IMG/VR virus record: IMGVR_UViG_3300042006_000176 | Coordinates: 1-31,240 of that record | Direction: 5' to 3' (one strand) | From: a virus | DNA: 31,240 nt | Shown: piece by piece, positions 13,309 through 19,664 of the stretch | Layout of the letters: the number at the start of each line of letters is the position of its first letter | Numbering within the stretch: the first letter of the stretch is position 1 | Made by a program: the position numbers and the translations under genes | The notes under the pieces: generated by a model | What the model was told of the DNA's origin: nothing | Databases searched by the model: none | Seen by the model: only the letters and a program-made list of their open reading frames with translations

Positions 13309-13719
13309 CTACACCGCCTGTTGTTCCAAGTCAGAGCCACAGTAACGGCACTTCTTGGCGGCGGCCTTGATGGTTTCCGCGCAGAACGGGCATTCCTTGT
13401 TCGCGGCAGCGGCAGCAAGATCCTCGGCGTAAGTTGTAGTCTCGACCGGACGGGCAGTGTAGATGGCGGGCTTGTTGAGTGCCCAGATGAAAGCCGCAAC
13501 CCAGCCGATAAAAGTCCAGCCGGCGAGGAGGTTTAGCGGGAAGATCGGCGTGGCCTTGGGGTGTTCGCCAACAGCGCAAATTGTCGGGTAGAAGTACAGC
13601 GCGATCACGCTGGGAAAGAAAACGATACTTGCGACCATTGCAAAGCCGTTGGTGCCGCTCCCGATCAGGTAGCTGACCAGGCAAACAATCCCGAGCAAAA
13701 TCAGGCCTACGATCCTCAT
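13309..13719 (-). CDS. Superinfection immunity (Imm-like) membrane protein
   Basis: The central block [20 protein letters not shown] (about residues 34-53), then [20 protein letters not shown] (61-80), matches the superinfection-immunity (T4 Imm-type) family of small membrane proteins. In T4, Imm blocks entry of DNA from later phages at the inner membrane. Three hydrophobic segments (3-20, 28-47, 62-81) precede a C-terminal zinc ribbon (CPFC 110-113, CRYC 124-127), an addition to the short Imm core. GGAGGG precedes ATG 13719. The gene lies between PL and the CI operon with its own terminator, so it is probably expressed in the lysogen. Confidence 0.8.
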   Translation of the reverse strand: MRIVGLILLGIVCLVSYLIGSGTNGFAMVASIVFFPSVIALYFYPTICAVGEHPKATPIFPLNLLAGWTFIGWVAAFIWALNKPAIYTARPVETTTYAEDLAAAAANKECPFCAETIKAAAKKCRYCGSDLEQQAV

Positions 13720-13755
13720 TGGATCCCTCCGTCAATTGAGCACAGATTACCATTC

Positions 13756-13770
13756 GTGGCGGCGCGCCAC
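13756..13770. repeat. 15-bp palindrome upstream of imm-like gene
   Basis: GTGGCG-GCG-CGCCAC is a perfect inverted repeat with a 3-nt centre, 37 bp upstream of the imm-like start and 28 bp from the terminator of the CI operon. It may be an operator for the imm-like promoter; no clear -35/-10 pair was found beside it. Confidence 0.35.
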
Positions 13771-13797
13771 CATCGGGCGAGGGGGAGGGCAGGTATG

Positions 13798-13822
13798 AAA
13801 AAGCCCGGCGCTGGGCCGGGCT
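13798..13822 (-). terminator. Terminator of the CI/rex-position operon
   Basis: AGCCCGGC (13802-13809) and GCCGGGCT (13815-13822) form a perfect 8-bp stem with a 5-nt loop, followed on the minus strand by five T (13802-13798). It lies seven bases past the stop of the Panacea-like gene and closes the operon that starts with the repressor. Confidence 0.9.
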
Positions 13823-13828
13823 CTTAAA

Positions 13829-14287
13829 TCAACCTCTGAACTCTCTAGCAAGAGAAACAAGGTCGAGAGCGGCGTAGCGGTCGCTCGAAGTTACAGGGTA
13901 GGTTGAATAAACGTAATCAATAAAAGCGTTGAAGTACATTGACTTTGTTTTTTTAATTACAGCGTCAAGTATCTGCTCGTCCCTCTCGGACAAATCTATT
14001 CTTCTATGATCGCCTGAATATTCTACTAAGTATTTGGTTGCTCCGTATGGGTTCTCTTGAGCAATAACCGAAAATCCTCGACAGTGTTTAACCGAGTCGA
14101 CCACATCGTCAACGTAAGGCCCGTAGTGGTTGAACACCCACCGAATATCTGTCATTTGCTCATCATCTAAAAGTGATGAAAACCAATCCGCTAAGTAGAC
14201 TAGCTTTGTAATTCTTGCTTTAGATAGTTCGTGTTTGTGCGGGTAGTGATAGCAGAGATATGCCACTATGTTCTGTAATCTAGTCAT
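13829..14287 (-). CDS. Panacea/SocA-like antitoxin-domain protein, 152 aa
   Basis: The N-terminal region LSKARITKLVYLADWFSSLL (residues 21-40), followed by RWVFNHYGPYVDDVV (49-63), carries the hallmarks of the Panacea (DUF4065, SocA-like) fold: a KL.YLADWF helix and a W..hyGPyv motif. Panacea proteins are broad-range antitoxins that bind and neutralise an adjacent toxin; SocA also acts as a proteolytic adaptor. I choose ATG 14287, which has AAAGGAGG at optimal distance; its ATGACTAG overlaps the stop of the upstream 353-aa gene by 8 nt, so the two are translationally coupled. It is AT-rich relative to the phage backbone. The likely partner is the upstream membrane GAF protein. Confidence 0.75.
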   Translation of the reverse strand: MTRLQNIVAYLCYHYPHKHELSKARITKLVYLADWFSSLLDDEQMTDIRWVFNHYGPYVDDVVDSVKHCRGFSVIAQENPYGATKYLVEYSGDHRRIDLSERDEQILDAVIKKTKSMYFNAFIDYVYSTYPVTSSDRYAALDLVSLAREFRG

Positions 14288-15341
14288 TTCGCATACCTCC
14301 TTTATCAAAACTTTGAAGAAAATCTTGCTCCACCGATGCTGGAGCAACTTTAATGTTAACTTCTCGATTCAACTCAAGGCCGTCTCGTAGAAATTTAGAG
14401 TGTATTCCCTGGTAGTCTGCGCAATAGGCACAAATTTTGCTTTCAATTTCGCCTCCTACGGTGCTGAAGAAGTCCTCTTCGGTGCTTTCGAAAACTATCA
14501 CACCTGTATGAGCGTCCGCGTCCGATATCGCCACTGCAACATATCTGCAGCTCTTCATTGCAAACCCCGAAGCCTGCGCCTGCTTAAAGCCATAGACGTC
14601 TTCCATGTGGCGAAAATATTCTGCCTCGTTTCCGAAGCCCGGGCAAACCCTTTCCACATGCTTCTGATGTTGCCATGCAAGGCCAATCACACCTTGATTC
14701 AATGCGAATTTTAGTCTGTGTGATTTCGCATATTCAGGGTTCTGAGAATATCTTGCAAGAAGGTAAAAGTCATTTCCGTATTCGTAATAAATTGATACTC
14801 GATCATGCGTAGATAGACCGATGCTTTTGTATGCTGCTTTAAGATGTGTAGTTACGAGTTCGGTGTGTAATTTTCGTAAGGATGATCTTAGTGTTTCGAT
14901 AGTCTCTTGCGAACTGTTGATGCCGTCGTTCAGGGACGGGATGGTGCTGTTTTCTAGAGTTAGGGTTTCAATTTTCTGCTTGAGAGAGGAAGAGTCACGA
15001 TATGTTCCTATGGAACCTATGATGATTAAGAAGCCGCCGACGAACATCCAAATAATGGGATGGCATGCATATATCCACGCTATTTCTAGCAAAGGATTTA
15101 TATCCTTTAGTTTTTCCTCAAGTTTGTAATTCCCTGCTAAGGCACCGCCGAATCCCAGTAAAATTGTGCCTATCGCTGTAAGTATTATATACAAGCCGTT
15201 GTCAACAGTTGCTCCGAGGTTTAGGAAAAACCTAGCTTCGCTGGAAAATCCAAATTTTGAAAAAAACCCTTTATTTGCGATCGCTTGTATTGGCTTCTCA
15301 AAAGTCGGGGAGCTTTTAGTTTTATCTGCAAAATCATTCAA
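14280..15341 (-). CDS. 2TM-coiled-coil-GAF membrane protein, putative Panacea partner
   Basis: The 353-aa protein has two transmembrane helices (about 47-69 and 88-112), a heptad-like coiled coil (118-165) and a C-terminal GAF-like sensor domain (about 180-305: RVSIYYEYGNDFYLLARYSQ, then LNQGVIGLAWQHQKHVE, then YVAVAISDADAHTGVIVF). GAF domains bind small ligands or sense redox or nucleotides. GGAGG precedes ATG 15341, 46 bp after the CI stop with no terminator between, so it is probably cotranscribed with the repressor. It occupies the lambda rexA/rexB position and is about 42% GC. It may be a toxin or trigger controlled by the downstream Panacea protein; alternatively a membrane sensor that acts by itself. 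Confidence 0.7.
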   Translation of the reverse strand: MNDFADKTKSSPTFEKPIQAIANKGFFSKFGFSSEARFFLNLGATVDNGLYIILTAIGTILLGFGGALAGNYKLEEKLKDINPLLEIAWIYACHPIIWMFVGGFLIIIGSIGTYRDSSSLKQKIETLTLENSTIPSLNDGINSSQETIETLRSSLRKLHTELVTTHLKAAYKSIGLSTHDRVSIYYEYGNDFYLLARYSQNPEYAKSHRLKFALNQGVIGLAWQHQKHVERVCPGFGNEAEYFRHMEDVYGFKQAQASGFAMKSCRYVAVAISDADAHTGVIVFESTEEDFFSTVGGEIESKICAYCADYQGIHSKFLRDGLELNREVNIKVAPASVEQDFLQSFDKGGMRND

Positions 15342-15387
15342 TCCTTAAAGCCTCCAGTCATCCTTGCTTGTTGCCTTATCGTTGAAA

Positions 15388-16119
15388 TCATCGGGAATAC
15401 ATCGCCCACCAGAACACGTGCCCCAGGATCGATATCTGCTGCTCCTGGATTTGCTGGAACGTATAGTCCTCGTCCGGATGTTCGTCACGGTTGAAGCTGC
15501 GCAGGCGAATCCCGATCGGGATCCGGTAGACCTGCTTCACCCGAAGCTGACCGTTGTGGTTGATGGCGTACATCTCGCCGTCGACGATATCGCTCAGAGA
15601 GTTTTTTCCGACGTTCACGCCTACAGTTGCGCCATCGCGTAGCACGGGCACCATGCTGTTGCCGCCGACCTTCACGCACTTGGCGTTGCTGAACTGAACG
15701 CCATTGTGGCGCAGGTCCTTCTTGTTGAAGCGCAAGCGCGAGTTGGCGCTCTCCTCGATCGCAAACCTGCCAGATCCGGCCGCCAACTCGACTTCATGAA
15801 GGAAGGGGACGTAGACCTCATCGTCATCGAGCGGTGTTTCGTCGTCCCAGGTTTCGATGGTGCCAAGTTTCACGCTGGGCTGGATGCGTTCAGCCTGATG
15901 ATCAGGCACACCCTTGAGCATGTCACCGACACCTTCAGCCAGCCACATCGGGGACACGCCACATACAGAGGCGATCTGGGCTGCGAAGGCTGTAGCTTTC
16001 GATTTCCCCCTCTCCAAATCGGAGATCGAGGTTTGCGTGAGTCCGGCGCGCTCAGCAAGCTCAGTCTGATTGAGCTTGGCGTGGCGGCGGGCGGTTTTGA
16101 GTCGGTCTTTGAATTCCAT
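15388..16119 (-). CDS. CI-type phage repressor with S24 autocleavage domain
   Basis: The N-terminal HTH_3 domain (LNQTELAERAGLTQTSISDL, residues 16-35) binds operators. The C-terminal LexA/S24 domain has Ser155 in GNSMVP, Lys195 in LRVKQVY, and a cleavage site at Ala114-Gly115 in ELAAGSGR, so it should be inactivated through RecA in the SOS response. It has 243 aa, typical of the family. I use ATG 16119: the -10 box TAATAC ends 8 bp upstream, which makes the PRM mRNA leaderless. The frame stays open to 16608, but that part is antisense to cro. It maintains lysogeny by silencing PL and PR. Confidence 0.93.
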   Translation of the reverse strand: MEFKDRLKTARRHAKLNQTELAERAGLTQTSISDLERGKSKATAFAAQIASVCGVSPMWLAEGVGDMLKGVPDHQAERIQPSVKLGTIETWDDETPLDDDEVYVPFLHEVELAAGSGRFAIEESANSRLRFNKKDLRHNGVQFSNAKCVKVGGNSMVPVLRDGATVGVNVGKNSLSDIVDGEMYAINHNGQLRVKQVYRIPIGIRLRSFNRDEHPDEDYTFQQIQEQQISILGHVFWWAMYSR

Positions 16120-16126
16120 CCGCGAA

Positions 16127-16155
16127 GTATTACGGGCGCTCCCATACCCTTGCAA
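16127..16155 (-). promoter_or_regulatory. PRM: repressor maintenance promoter, leaderless start
   Basis: On the minus strand -35 TTGCAA (16155-16150) and -10 TAATAC (16132-16127) are 17 bp apart. The predicted first transcribed base is about 16119, the A of the repressor ATG, and there is no ribosome-binding site, as for lambda cI. Confidence 0.75.
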
Positions 16156-16194
16156 ATCGGTATTCCCATAATCTACTATATGGGTATTCCCGTA
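16131..16194. promoter_or_regulatory. OR: three operators spaced exactly 24 bp
   Basis: The sites are TACGGGCGCTCCCATA (16131-16146), AATCGGTATTCCCATA (16155-16170) and TATGGGTATTCCCGTA (16179-16194). All have the right half-site CCCRTA, and their centres are 24 bp apart. The outer site near repressor covers PRM -10, the middle one abuts the shared -35, and the cro-side site covers the PR start region. Confidence 0.75.
16150..16179 (+). promoter_or_regulatory. PR: rightward early promoter
   Basis: On the plus strand TTGCAA (16150-16155) and TACTAT (16174-16179) are 18 bp apart; transcription would start near 16186. The -35 hexamer is self-complementary and is the same six bases used by PRM on the other strand, so the two promoters compete for one site. 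Confidence 0.6.
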
Positions 16195-16206
16195 TGGAGG
16201 GGCATC

Positions 16207-16422
16207 ATGAACGCAATTTACAAGGGCCTCGTTGACTACTTCGGCACCCAGGAGGCCACCGCCGAAAAGCTCAAGGTTGATCAAAGCACTGTTTCGGGCT
16301 GGGTTCGGGGGAAGCACGGCATGTCTCCGGTTATTGCCAAGCGAGCGGAGGCGCTGACCGAAGGTGCTTTCAAAAAAGAAAAGCTGTGTCCGTCGTTTCC
16401 TTGGGCCGAGATGGCCGCCTAA
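16207..16422 (+). CDS. Cro/YdaS-like transcriptional regulator
   Basis: ATG 16207 follows GGAGGGG by 5 nt. The 71-aa protein has a helix-turn-helix in EATAEKLKVDQSTVSGWVRG (residues 16-35), followed by MSPVIAKRAEALTEG, matching the Cro/YdaS-antitoxin family of small phage repressors. Encoded divergently from CI and first in the PR operon, it should bind the same operators and favour lytic growth by shutting off PRM. Confidence 0.85.
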   Translation: MNAIYKGLVDYFGTQEATAEKLKVDQSTVSGWVRGKHGMSPVIAKRAEALTEGAFKKEKLCPSFPWAEMAA

Positions 16423-16476
16423 GCGACATCCCTGTCCGCCAATCCGTTGAAGCCAGATTAGAAGAGAGCAGTCCCC

Positions 16477-17091
16477 ATGCAAACGTCCAGTTCCAGACAC
16501 ACCGTACAAACCCGTGATCAGGTGCTGGTTGCCCATGCTGCAAACCAGATCGCACGCACGAGCCTGAGCCAAGACGACTTCGCCCAGGCGCTGAGCCGCG
16601 AACTGCACCTGTCGTGCCCGGAAAAGGCCGCCGCCAAAGAGGTCCCGGACTTCGCGGCGCTGACTACACAGAACGACGTGGCCGAGTTCGTCAAGGCAAC
16701 CGGCCGCTGGCTCAAGCGTGTTCAGCGCTGGCTTTGTGGTGATCAGGAAATGCCGTCATGGCTCGAAGAGTCCTGGGTGAATGCTCTGGAGCCTGAGTTC
16801 CGCGACAAATGCATCAACGAATTGGCCGGCCGTCATGGCTTGACCGGCGCCCGCCAAATGCAGAGCGACCAATGCGCCAATAAAAGCTTCGGTGCACTGA
16901 TCCGCGCGCTGGGCGATGTGATCGACACAGGCAGCGAGGTCTTTGACGACCAAGTGATGTGCGAAGAGGACCTGCCGCACTTGCCTGCGTTTGCTGAGCA
17001 ATGCCGCCAGGTTGAGGCGCGAGCGGGGGAATTGGGGCGGAAGGCTGAGACCTTGCTGGCGAAACACAAACCGAATTTGAAGCTTGCCTGA
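16477..17091 (+). CDS. Hypothetical protein in cII position, 204 aa
   Basis: GAAGAGAG lies about 9 nt before ATG 16477 (MQTSSSRHTVQTRDQVLVAH). The protein is helical: a segment AVNQ/ANQIARTSLSQDDFAQALS, a central KATGRWLKRVQRWLCGDQEM and GRHGLTGARQM. It recalls a conserved family directly after cro in Pseudomonas prophages. RWLKRVQRWLCGDQEMPSWL could be a DNA-binding helix-turn-helix, which with its position suggests a CII-like activator. Sequence similarity to CII itself is not apparent. Confidence 0.6.
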   Translation: MQTSSSRHTVQTRDQVLVAHAANQIARTSLSQDDFAQALSRELHLSCPEKAAAKEVPDFAALTTQNDVAEFVKATGRWLKRVQRWLCGDQEMPSWLEESWVNALEPEFRDKCINELAGRHGLTGARQMQSDQCANKSFGALIRALGDVIDTGSEVFDDQVMCEEDLPHLPAFAEQCRQVEARAGELGRKAETLLAKHKPNLKLA

Positions 17092-17102
17092 ATCGCAGGC
17101 AC

Positions 17103-17128
17103 AAAAAAGCCGGGATTGCGCCCCGGCT
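17103..17128 (-). terminator. Terminator-like hairpin facing left, after cII-position gene
   Basis: AGCCGGG (17108-17114) and CCCGGCT (17122-17128) form a perfect 7-bp stem. The T tract (six) lies on the minus strand side (17108-17103); on the plus strand the stem is followed by AATTCATT. It would therefore terminate leftward transcripts best, although the neighbouring genes run rightward. Confidence 0.6.
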
Positions 17129-17156
17129 AATTCATTAACACTTGATGAGGCCGATT

Positions 17157-17957
17157 ATGCATAGCCAACCTACTTCAAGCAATACCCCCAACAGTGTCGC
17201 GACACGTTTTTCGAATTCTGAAAACGTGTCGCGTACCACCATGTCCTCTCGCGAGATTGCCGAACTGGTCGATAAGCGTCACGACAATGTGATGCGAACC
17301 ATTGAAACGCTGCACGAGCGGGGCGCTATCGGACTTCCTCATTTTGAGGAAGTACCAAACTTCGGCCCCGGACCGCTTCTACTCAAGCAATACAGCATCG
17401 GCAAGCGCGACAGCTTCGTCGTGGTCGCCCAACTCAGTCCGGAGTTCACCGCCGCGCTGGTGGACCGCTGGCAGGAGCTGGAAGGGCAGATCGCCCAACC
17501 ACGCGAACTGTCCCGCATGGACCTCATTCAGCTCGCTTTCGAGGCGGAACAGCAGCGTCTACAGCTGACCATCCAAGTCGAAGCCCAGGCATCGAAAATC
17601 CACTCCATGGAGAACTTGTTCAAGGAAGGGATGACGCACACCCAGTTCTGCAAGGGCCTCAATGGGGTCAACGTCATGCAGGTTGGAAAATTCCTCCTCG
17701 GACGCGACTGGCTCTACAACGAGAGCAAATCCGGCCTGCGCTTCCGCGTGGCGTCCTACGCCCGCGACAAATACATGACCGAGCATCAGAACGAAGTCAC
17801 TCCGCATGGCAAAGAACCTTTCATTGCCTTCACGCCGATCTTGCTCAAGAAGGGCGCCGTGCGCCTGTACGACCTGTACCTGGCCGGCGCACTGCCTATG
17901 AAGAAAAACTGGGACGGCTTGTTCACTCACAACAAAGCACTGCGTGGTGCAGTATGA
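17157..17957 (+). CDS. Rha/antirepressor-type regulatory protein (pRha + KilA-C)
   Basis: I use ATG 17157 with TGAGG upstream, giving 266 aa. After a low-complexity N-terminus comes a Rha domain (about residues 27-110: TMSSREIAELVDKRHDNVMR, then LSPEFTAALVDRWQELE). The C-terminus (about 160-266) reads EGMTHTQFCKGLNGVNVMQV, then FLLGRDWLY and PFIAFTPILLKKGAVRLYDL, typical of the KilA-C/antirepressor DNA-binding domain. Such fusions interfere with repressors or host regulators. The codons for residues 14-26 lie within an inverted-repeat element also found in the gene at 6065-6382. The stop overlaps the O-like gene (ATGA). Confidence 0.8.
   Translation: MHSQPTSSNTPNSVATRFSNSENVSRTTMSSREIAELVDKRHDNVMRTIETLHERGAIGLPHFEEVPNFGPGPLLLKQYSIGKRDSFVVVAQLSPEFTAALVDRWQELEGQIAQPRELSRMDLIQLAFEAEQQRLQLTIQVEAQASKIHSMENLFKEGMTHTQFCKGLNGVNVMQVGKFLLGRDWLYNESKSGLRFRVASYARDKYMTEHQNEVTPHGKEPFIAFTPILLKKGAVRLYDLYLAGALPMKKNWDGLFTHNKALRGAV
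17198..17233. repeat. Inverted-repeat element, copy B
   Basis: CGCGACACG (17198-17206) and GAAAACGTGTCGCG (17220-17233) enclose 13 nt centred on GAATTC; the arms pair perfectly over 13 bp (CGCGACACGTTTT/AAAACGTGTCGCG). The right arm is a 14-bp match to the complement of copy A (6126-6139). It lies in the first 80 bp of the rha-type gene. Confidence 0.7.
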
Positions 17958-18880
17958 GCATGGGCCTGATGGTTGCCGCAATGAAACTTCGCGTCGGCAA
18001 TCCCCTGCGAAAGCTGGTACTCATCAAACTCGCAGACAATGCCAGCGATATCGGTGAGTGCTGGCCGTCCTACCAGCACATCGCGGATCAGTGCGAAATC
18101 AGCAAGCGGTCTGTCATGAACCATATCACCGCGCTGTGTGAGTCGGGATTGCTGCGCAAGGAAATCAGGAAGGGTGGACCGAAGGGCAATTCGTCGAATG
18201 TTTACTTCCTGACCCTTGAGGGTGGTGCACCTCCTGCACTAGGGGTAGTGCAGCAGATTCACCAGGGTGGTGTAGTAGGTTCACCCCCTAGTGAATCTCC
18301 TGCACCAGGGGGTAGTGCAGGAGCTGCACCCAGAACCAGTCACTCTTCTGAACCAGTCAATGAACCGGTCATTGAACCAATTGCACCCCCGGCCTCCGCC
18401 GAGGTGGTGCCGGCTCAATCCCGCAATCTGGTTCTGGTGGTTGATCGAACCGATGCGCCACGGGTCGAGATCCCTGCCGACATGCCAGGCCCAAAAGACC
18501 AGTCCTGCAAAACCTTCAAGGTCTGGGCGAACTACGCCATGGCCTACCGCAAGCGCTACAGCACCTGGCCGGTGTGGAACGCCAAGGTTGGTGGCCAGCT
18601 CGGTCAGCTGGTCGACCGCCTCGGCGCCGATGTTGCCCACCACGTCGCGGCTCACTTCCTGAAAACCAGCGATGCCGCGGTGCTGCGTAAGTGCCACAGC
18701 CTCAACGAGCTGCTGGCCAACGCGGAGAGTTACCACACGCAGTGGGTGACCGGTCAGCGCATCAACGGGACAACTGCACGCCAGATGGAGCGTACCGAGG
18801 CGAACGTCTCCGCCGCCGAACAGGCCGCGCAAATGGTCTTGGCCAAGCGCCAAGCGGGAGAGCGCAATGAGTACCTTTGA
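17954..18880 (+). CDS. O-like replication initiator, 308 aa
   Basis: An N-terminal winged helix (residues 12-85: NPLRKLVLIKLADNASDIGE, then WPSYQHIADQCEISKRSVMN, then HITALCESGLLRKEIRKGG) has the form of phage replication initiators (HTH_36/lambda O N-terminal type). A Pro/Ser-rich linker (95-165) is encoded by a cluster of inverted repeats that may be the origin, as lambda ori lies within O. The C-terminal domain (about 175-290) would contact the helicase loader. ATGA overlaps rha; the next gene starts 14 bp before its stop. Confidence 0.8.
   Translation: MSMGLMVAAMKLRVGNPLRKLVLIKLADNASDIGECWPSYQHIADQCEISKRSVMNHITALCESGLLRKEIRKGGPKGNSSNVYFLTLEGGAPPALGVVQQIHQGGVVGSPPSESPAPGGSAGAAPRTSHSSEPVNEPVIEPIAPPASAEVVPAQSRNLVLVVDRTDAPRVEIPADMPGPKDQSCKTFKVWANYAMAYRKRYSTWPVWNAKVGGQLGQLVDRLGADVAHHVAAHFLKTSDAAVLRKCHSLNELLANAESYHTQWVTGQRINGTTARQMERTEANVSAAEQAAQMVLAKRQAGERNEYL
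18231..18323. other. Candidate replication origin: inverted-repeat cluster in O-like gene
   Basis: Three units with the same design follow each other. The first is CTCCTGCAC-N8-GTGCAGCAG (18231-18256, one mismatch). The second has GGTTCAC with CTAGTGAATC (18279-18297), related to a GATTCACC at 18256-18263. The third is CTCCTGCAC-N9-GTGCAGGAG (18297-18323, perfect). Loops share the core AGGGG(G)TA or its complement. Further GTGCACC/GCTGCACC words lie at 18223-18229 and 18322-18330. Position and repeat type fit initiator-binding iterons. Confidence 0.6.
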
Positions 18881-19664
18881 AATGAACGATCAACAGGTTG
18901 CCGGGCTCGCTGCTGCGATCTGCGCCACCGCCGAGGCCATGGGTCAGGAAATGAACCCAGGTACCGCGGCGATCATGGCCGAAGATCTCTGTGCTTACCC
19001 GGTGCAGGTGGTAAAGGCCGCGCTGAAGGCTTGCCGCTTTGAAGTGAAAGGCAAGTTGTCCATGGCTGACATCCTCCAGCGCGTCCAGGTTGCTGATGGT
19101 CGCCCGGGCAAGGACGAAGCATGGGCGATCGCCATGACCACGAATGACGAGTTTGAAACCGTGGTGCTGACCGACGAGATTCAGCTTGCGCTGGCAGCTG
19201 CAAAACCTGTCCTCGATGCCGGCGACAAGGTCGGTGCGCGCATGGCGTTCAACAGCGCTTACGAGCGTCTTGTGGGACAGGCCCGTGAGGACAACAAGCA
19301 AGTCAACTGGCATGTGTCCGTCGGCTTCGATGCTAGCCGACGCACTCAAGCAATCACGAAGGCCGTGCAGATGCAGCGCATCCCCAATGAGCGCGGGCAG
19401 TTGTACCTGGCTGACCTGAGTGTCGCGCCGGTTACGGAAGACGGCCGGGCCGTCGTGGCGCTGCTCACCGGCGAAGTCTCGCGACCATCGCCAAAGCAGC
19501 GCGAGAAGCTCGCCGCAGTGAAGGATTCGATGCTCGCAATGCGAAAAGAATCTGCTGAGAAAAAAACAGAACTGCGGATTCAGTACGCCAACGACTTGGC
19601 TGATCGCCGGGCGCTGCTGATTCAGCAGGCCGAACAATTGGAAGCAAGGAGTGCGGCTCGATGA
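18867..19664 (+). CDS. P-position replication-associated protein, 265 aa
   Basis: ATG 18867 lies 14 bp inside the end of the O-like gene. The N-terminal half includes AEAMGQEMNPGTAAIMAEDL and KGKLSMADILQRVQVADGRP, followed by GKDEAWAIAM and KPVLDAGDKVGARMAFNSAY; the C-terminus is a long charged helix. This recalls a conserved protein that follows the initiator in Pseudomonas and Burkholderia phages. The place corresponds to lambda P, the helicase loader, but no Walker motif or P similarity is seen, so the role is inferred from order only. The stop overlaps the next ATG. Confidence 0.65.
   Translation: MSTFEMNDQQVAGLAAAICATAEAMGQEMNPGTAAIMAEDLCAYPVQVVKAALKACRFEVKGKLSMADILQRVQVADGRPGKDEAWAIAMTTNDEFETVVLTDEIQLALAAAKPVLDAGDKVGARMAFNSAYERLVGQAREDNKQVNWHVSVGFDASRRTQAITKAVQMQRIPNERGQLYLADLSVAPVTEDGRAVVALLTGEVSRPSPKQREKLAAVKDSMLAMRKESAEKKTELRIQYANDLADRRALLIQQAEQLEARSAAR

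Noticed and set aside
12939-13370. 143-codon plus-strand frame and the longer minus-strand frames through the PL leader
   Set aside because: They cross PL, OL and a terminator and begin upstream of the transcript start; no ribosome-binding sites or coding-like composition.
16120-16608. N-terminal extension of the repressor frame
   Set aside because: It crosses OR and is antisense to cro; PRM and the HTH domain place the start at 16119.
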